From Ulota crispa (taxonomy: Eukaryota > Streptophyta > Bryopsida > Orthotrichales > Orthotrichaceae), in contig OY987245.1 of NCBI GenBank assembly GCA_963920765.1, positions 8,510,727 through 8,574,726 on the forward strand: a DNA stretch of 64,000 nucleotides, read 5' to 3'. Positions 58,749-64,000 of the stretch are shown here, piece by piece (position 1 is the first letter of the stretch; each line of letters starts with the position of its first letter). The notes under the pieces were generated by a model, which did not search any database, was not told where the DNA came from, and saw nothing but the letters and a program-made list of their open reading frames with translations. The translations under genes were made by a program, and so were the position numbers.

Positions 58749-60411
58749 AACTGCTTGATTACCCATATCCCCAGCAGGGGTTTACAACGCCACACAAATA
58801 TCGTCTAAGAAATCTCAGAAATACAACCTTGAATTTTACATTGAAAAAAGCCACTTGCTGAAAGAAAAATATTGCAAACCAGTTGAAATGCTCCAAACTT
58901 CAACTGTTGACGTTTATTCCTATAGAGCAGATACACTCCTCATACTGCGTGTGCCAGAATTATCGTTTCAAGGCAGGTAAATATAAACTCCGTTCTGCCA
59001 GATAAATTCTTCACTTATTAATTTTTTCTATAAACACGCAAAACCAAAATACTATGTCTTCCTAAAACAATCTCCCAACTCCCATCCACGCGTATGTGTA
59101 TGCAACGAAGACACACCTAAGTCTTCCATGTCTCAAAGTCGAGTTTTGGCAACAGAAAGGAGCTGGCATTGAGGTGACCTCCACCTCCATAGGCCTGGAC
59201 CAATAACAAAAGAAGTCAAATTCAAATTTTCAAACTACCTACGCTCAGAAAAGGTCTTTGTCTTGGCATGAAGTGCTCTAACTTACTGCTGCATTATGTG
59301 GTTCACATTCAAAACCTTGAAGACTAGATTGTTTCAGCACTAGACGAGATCCAAGAGAATCCAAGTAAATATGATAACATAATAGAAGAGCATATATAAC
59401 AAACGGCTGTGACAAAAGAAAAAGTGAAATGTCACACGATGCGAGTATACCACTGTATAATCCTCTGTATACTTAGTGCAGTACACGCGTAAGGATACAT
59501 TCACACCAAGGGCAATGCGATGAAAAAGCGAGGTATAAAACATAATCTTGCGAGTTCTTGAGGAGTTTAACATATTACACATGTGAGAATAACTACACTC
59601 CCACGGTCGGCCCCTGAGCGCCCAGGCCATTTTCATCAAAATCAGGCTTGCGGAGACCTACAACTTTGATGCATCGTATCTTAGTCAATTGGATGATTCA
59701 CAAAAATGACCATTGAAAATAGTGAAACACCTACTTAGAAAATGGCTTGCAAGTTTTGGGAACAATTGATCTTGGAGGATGGGAGACTATGATATTTGAT
59801 CAAATAACTTGTGATGGCAAAATCTCATTTTTGGCAAGTAGTTACTATTTAGTGATTTTTACAAAATTCTATAAGATCCTAATTCATCTCAAATTTTGTG
59901 AGTAACAAGATTAGATGTGAATGCACACATTTGCATATTATTGCAAGATTTTACTTTGTTGTTAGTTAAGTTTTAGGGCTTCAATTTGCTATTGCACAAA
60001 AAACAATGATTTGCACAATTGGTGGGGGTTGCCCCAACAAGGGTTTAGAACATGCTTGAATCCTTAATGGTGGATTTCCCACAACCACAAAGCACATGCA
60101 GGGAAGCTTGCAATGAGTGTTGATTAGTTGTAATTTCTAAGACATTGCTTGCCACCACACCCGTATGATGTTGCACCTAATTAAAACTCTTGAGACACTT
60201 GTATAACAATTGACTTGCCTTGCCATTACTCCACTTGCATGAACTATTTGGATACCTTCATAATTGTAGTTAATAGCTACGTCAAAAAGTTCGATCCAAT
60301 ACCTTAAACAAGCATGTGAAATCCTGTGAGGACCATTTTGGTCCTCTGGGGCGTTCAAGGGTTAAGAGCTCATTCATTCATGCAAAAAGGGGAAAGATAA
60401 CCTTCAAGGGG
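58749..60411. repeat. Near-identical 1.66 kb duplicate of 41626-43288
   Basis: Constant offset of 17,123 bp; I saw only isolated differences near the right end. It begins right after the composite insertion (57056-58747) and ends where copy A continues into the DHH gene. No gene was recognised in either copy. Confidence 0.85.
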
Positions 60412-61491
60412 TGAGCATGACCAAAAAAGATCCCACCCTCCCCAAGGGGTTTTAAAATACCCTGAGCGGTGAGCGTGGGGCCGACGAGACGAGTGTGGGG
60501 GCGATGAGCGTAGGGGTGGTGAGGCTAGGCTCTGCCTAGGGTGTACCAGATAGGCCATGCCTTGCTCGTGTTTAATGTCGCGGGTCACCAGGACTCCATC
60601 GACAACCCAAGTGGCCAAGTCCTTAGAGCATCTTCAGCCTTGTACTCCAAGTAGAACACTGTATAACAGTACACCCATCAGTGACACCAGCCATTTAGTG
60701 ACTGCTAAAATTAAACCTAAAAGTAAGCATTCGTGCACTCAAACAAGAAACACATGCACTCAAATCGGACACTTAAGTTGACATGAGGAAACATAAACTG
60801 TGTAGGTGGCGGTTTATGATTGGGTGTGACATTGTTTTTTTGTTATTGCTTTTTCAAGGGTCTAATGTTTACAATAGGTCAATCTAGGGAGTTACTTGCA
60901 ACAATTCATAATTTATTCATATGATCTCAGAAAATTATGAAAACAATTTTGCTTGAATTTGCACCCATTTTCTAACAAGCATATGCCATTACATTCTCAA
61001 AAGACCCTCCAAATTACCACACATAAGGTAAGTGTCACTTTTGGGTGTACATACGTTAAGGTTTGGTGTGCTGCATGTTGTGTGCAGGGAGCTCCTCCTA
61101 GCTGAAGACCTAGTCTTTGTCGCCAAAAACAGACACTACTCGCTCAGGATGAGGTCACAAGTTTGCTAACATTGAAACCCTCTTGCCTGCTCTCCAGGAC
61201 ACGCAAGCAAACTTGTTGGCAAACAGAACCATCTCTTGTTTCTTTTGTCATTTGAGAGGTAGAGCCAGAAACTTCCAAAAAAAGAAGCATGAAACAAGCA
61301 TTGGGAAATTTAACATGGGGACTGGAACTTGATGTCTGTGAGACAAAATTTGGCGAGACGTGCCAAAAATCTTCAATTTGGAGAGTTCCGTTGGACCTCA
61401 ATTTGTAGTCTGGCCGAGCCCAGGCGTGGGACTTGCCCGTGTGGCAAGAAAGGCTGGAGGTGCTCTTAGGGCTAGTTTCCATGGGTGATCA
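60412..61491. repeat. Duplicate of the region upstream of the DHH gene
   Basis: At about 60462 the sequence jumps from copy A position about 43338 to about 48430, so the whole DHH gene is absent. The GC-rich 20-bp array is short here. From 60590 to 61490 the sequence follows 48930-49690 with divergence and indels. Confidence 0.65.
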
Positions 61492-61639
61492 CACTAGTAG
61501 AAAACTCCTTCCAAAACAACAAAAAACCAACAGTTTCTTGTTGATTTGGGCACTTGCCCACGCTAATTGACTAATTTAACAGAATTCTGTAAAAAACTAA
61601 ATACGTTCTGTTGATTTGGATACCATTATCTAAATCAAC

Positions 61640-62340
61640 AGAAATTTTGGAATCTTTTGAAGATCTTTTGGGAATATTTTGTGAATTTTTAAGAATCTTC
61701 AAGAATCTTTTGGGAATCATTGAGAATCTTTTCATGATTTTTAAGAATATTTAAGAATCTTTTTGAGATTTTAGAATTGTTGAGAATCTTTTAGGAATCT
61801 TCATGAATCTTTGGAAATCTTTTGGAATCTTTTCAAGTTTTTTTGGAATCTTAGAAAATCTTTGAGAATCTTTGAGAATCTTTGAGAATCTTTTTGGAAT
61901 CTTTGAGAATTTTTTGGAATCTTTGGAAATCTTTTCAAGTTTTTTTAGAATCTTTGAGAATGTTTGAGAACAATTGAGAATCTTTGAGAATCTTCAAGAA
62001 TCTTTGAGAATCTTTTTGGAATCTTTGAGAATCTTTTGGAATCTTTCAGAATCTTTTCAAGTTTTTTTGGAATCTTTGAAAATGTTTGAGAACAATTGAG
62101 AATCTTTGAGAATCTTTGGGAATCTTTGAGAATCTTTTGGAATCTTTGGAAATCTTTTCAAGTTTTTTTGGAATCTTTGAGAATGTTTGAGAACAATTGA
62201 GAATCTTTGAGAATCTTTGGGAATCTTTTGAAAATCTTTTTTGAAATTCAAAAAATCTTTGAAAATCTCTAAGAATTTTCAAGAACCTTTTTGGAATCTT
62301 TGAGAATCTTTTTAAAATCTTTATGGAATTTGTTAAAGTA
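61640..62340. repeat. GAATCTTT-rich degenerate tandem array
   Basis: Words such as gagaatctttgagaatcttt and ttttggaatc recur every 10-16 bp for about 700 bp. Longer internal units of about 100 bp (ttttcaagtttttttggaat to acaattgagaatc) repeat three or more times. Confidence 0.82.
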
Positions 62341-63182
62341 CTTCAAAATACTTATAGAAATAGAATCTCTTAGACTGAATTAGAGTCCTTTAGGAATCTT
62401 TTTGTAAATCATCAAAATTCTTTCAAAAAAACTATCACAATAGTTTAGGTTTGTTTTTGAAATCTTTCTAAAATCTTTTTGAACCTCATTAAATTTTTTT
62501 GAAGTTTTAAAAAATAAAAGAAGTTTTCAAAAAAAATAGAATCTTTTAGAAGTTTGAGTGTACATTGACTGGTTTTATTTTCTTTACTTTTCACAATTTG
62601 GTAAGATTTAAAATTAGCAGCCTTTAAAGTCAAGTAAAAACATGACCGTAATAACAAAAAACTCAACAGTTTTTTGTTGATCTACATACTTTTGGACACA
62701 ACTTCACTAATTCAACAAAATTTTATACAAAAATTACAACATTTTGTTGTTTTAAATATCAAAATTTCTTTACAAACAAATGTAAATGATGCTCCTCAAT
62801 TCTTTGAAGAAATCATAAATGTCCTTTAAGGATTAAAAGTACCAAAAATATCTTTGTGTTACATGATAACCAAGTGTATAGTTTAATGCAAATTCTTACA
62901 AGAAACCAAACGTGATTTTTATATTTCAAATAACACAAGGATATATTTAACATTTCAAAATAGAAGAGTTATTTTATTAATTTTCCAAAATAATAGGAGT
63001 ATAATTGATATTCCTACAAAAAATAAGGACTACTTTTTATGTTTCACATATTTTTGGCGTAAACTTGATATTTTGAAAGACTTTAAAGGTATTTTTAGTA
63101 ATTTTCCTTCTATTACTAACCAAATGAATTAAAAAAAAAAATCTTATAAAATATTTTTATAAGCTTTAAAAGATGGGAATTG

Positions 63183-63575
63183 ATATGTGTACCACCCTTC
63201 TAATTACTATACCACACCATGAGGTAAATTTTAGATTTCTACCATCAAAAAGCTGAATTTGAAAATTTTGAATTCAGATTTGGACTTAGAGACCATGGTA
63301 TTGTCTAGAACCATAAAAAAAGTTGCAATTCAACAACCCCCAATGAAAAAGTTTAGTTAGGGAGAAAATTGTTAATTTTACGTTTGTTTGTAAAAAAGAT
63401 AAGCTTTTTCATTGGGTGTTGTTGAATTGCAACTTTTTTTATGGTTTTAGACAATATCATGGTCTCTAAGTCCAAATTTGAATTCAAAATTCTCAAACTC
63501 AAATTTTTGATGGTAGAAATCTAAAATTTACCCCAAGGATGTGGTACAGTAGTTCAAAGGGTGTGGTTCACATAT
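63183..63575. repeat. Foldback element with ~165-bp arms
   Basis: The arms from atatgtgtaccacccttc to caacccccaatgaaaaag and back are near-perfect inverted repeats around a centre near 63375. It is probably nested inside the CACTA-type element. Confidence 0.78.
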
Positions 63576-64000
63576 TAATGCCCTTACAAAATATCCAAAA
63601 CTATTCAAAAGTCAATAGAATTTTGATTTTATAATTGCAAGGATTTAATTTTGTAACTTTTCACGACTTCATGTTATTTGAAGCTATCAAACTATGGAGG
63701 CTATTTTAACAAAATAAGGTTCTTTTTACAAAAAAACTAGCACTAAATAATAATTATTAATGAATCCAACCTTTGCCTGCAACAATCCTTATGAGATTTG
63801 TGAATTCCAAAAAAAAATTAAAAACAAAATTAAAAGGATGGAAATAAACAATTTATTTAAAATTTCTAAACACCTTCTTTGATTTTAGCTCATAACTTTT
63901 GATAAAAAGATGGAAATCCAAAAAAAATTGTTGGAGGTGAAAGAAAAACACATTTACCAACTTTTCTTAGTTCTAAGTTTTTTGAAAAAAAGTCTTTTAA

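Larger units (their letters stand above)
61492..64000. mobile_element. CACTA-type element, left part (runs off the window)
   Basis: CACTAGTAGAAAAC at 61492 is a typical plant CACTA terminus. The first copy of the flank (gggtgatcaaaattg, 49660-49675) shows the uninterrupted site, so the insertion follows tca. No matching right end was seen before 64000. Two direct repeats (aacaaaaaac...aacagttt..ttgttgat, at 61517 and 62645) flank a GAATCTTT array. No transposase was recognised in the visible part. Confidence 0.6.

Overview
The window is nuclear DNA from a green-lineage eukaryote: intron-rich genes with GT-AG junctions, a U5 snRNA gene, TTTAGGG-like words, a Stowaway-type MITE, CACTA-type termini, and a 169-residue centrin of the flagellate (Chlamydomonas/animal CETN2) type. 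A piggyBac transposase, which I would not expect in a flowering plant, and that centrin suggest a streptophyte alga or seed-free plant with motile cells. The species cannot be named from the sequence.

Layout. 1-20.8 kb is a decayed piggyBac transposon whose transposase is split by one 15.5 kb insertion (3272-18746). The insertion has perfect 20-bp terminal inverted repeats and a probable 6-bp target duplication. It carries two convergent decayed genes. The plus-strand gene ends in a SUV39-type pre-SET/SET/post-SET methyltransferase domain. The minus-strand gene encodes a large transposase-like protein with DFAKNY, SDGCSAQFK and a degenerate HGKGxxDGAGA-type motif. I cannot assign the element to a named superfamily, and it is the most unusual object here. 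20.8-23.4 kb is a cluster of TTAA-flanked piggyBac-type MITEs.

24.3-28.5 kb is a centrin gene with eight exons. Exon 2 is a 1,839-nt, phase-0, stop-free exon encoding a low-complexity repeat; skipping it gives exactly a normal 169-aa centrin, including it gives a 782-aa fusion. About 30.09-30.21 kb is a U5 snRNA gene, followed by seven copies of a 30-bp tandem repeat. 33.7-38.6 kb is a 13-exon PRMT6-type arginine methyltransferase with a suspicious intron 3 donor and an antisense coiled-coil gene relic inside that intron. 43.6-48.3 kb on the minus strand is a 7-exon DHH/DHHA1 phosphoesterase gene whose first intron holds nested MITEs and an LTR-type gag fossil.

51.3-61.5 kb is a second, rearranged copy of the PRMT6 tail and its downstream flank (34.1-34.4, 38.2-43.3 and 48.4-49.7 kb). 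It lacks PRMT6 exons 1-11 and the whole DHH gene, and carries extra MITE insertions for which the first copy shows the empty sites. From 61.5 kb to the right edge is the left part of a CACTA-type element with a GAATCTTT-rich array and a foldback element.

The three host genes (centrin, PRMT6-type, DHH) look otherwise intact and functionally unrelated. Much of the remaining sequence is recognisably transposon-derived or duplicated, and several stretches hold nothing I could identify.
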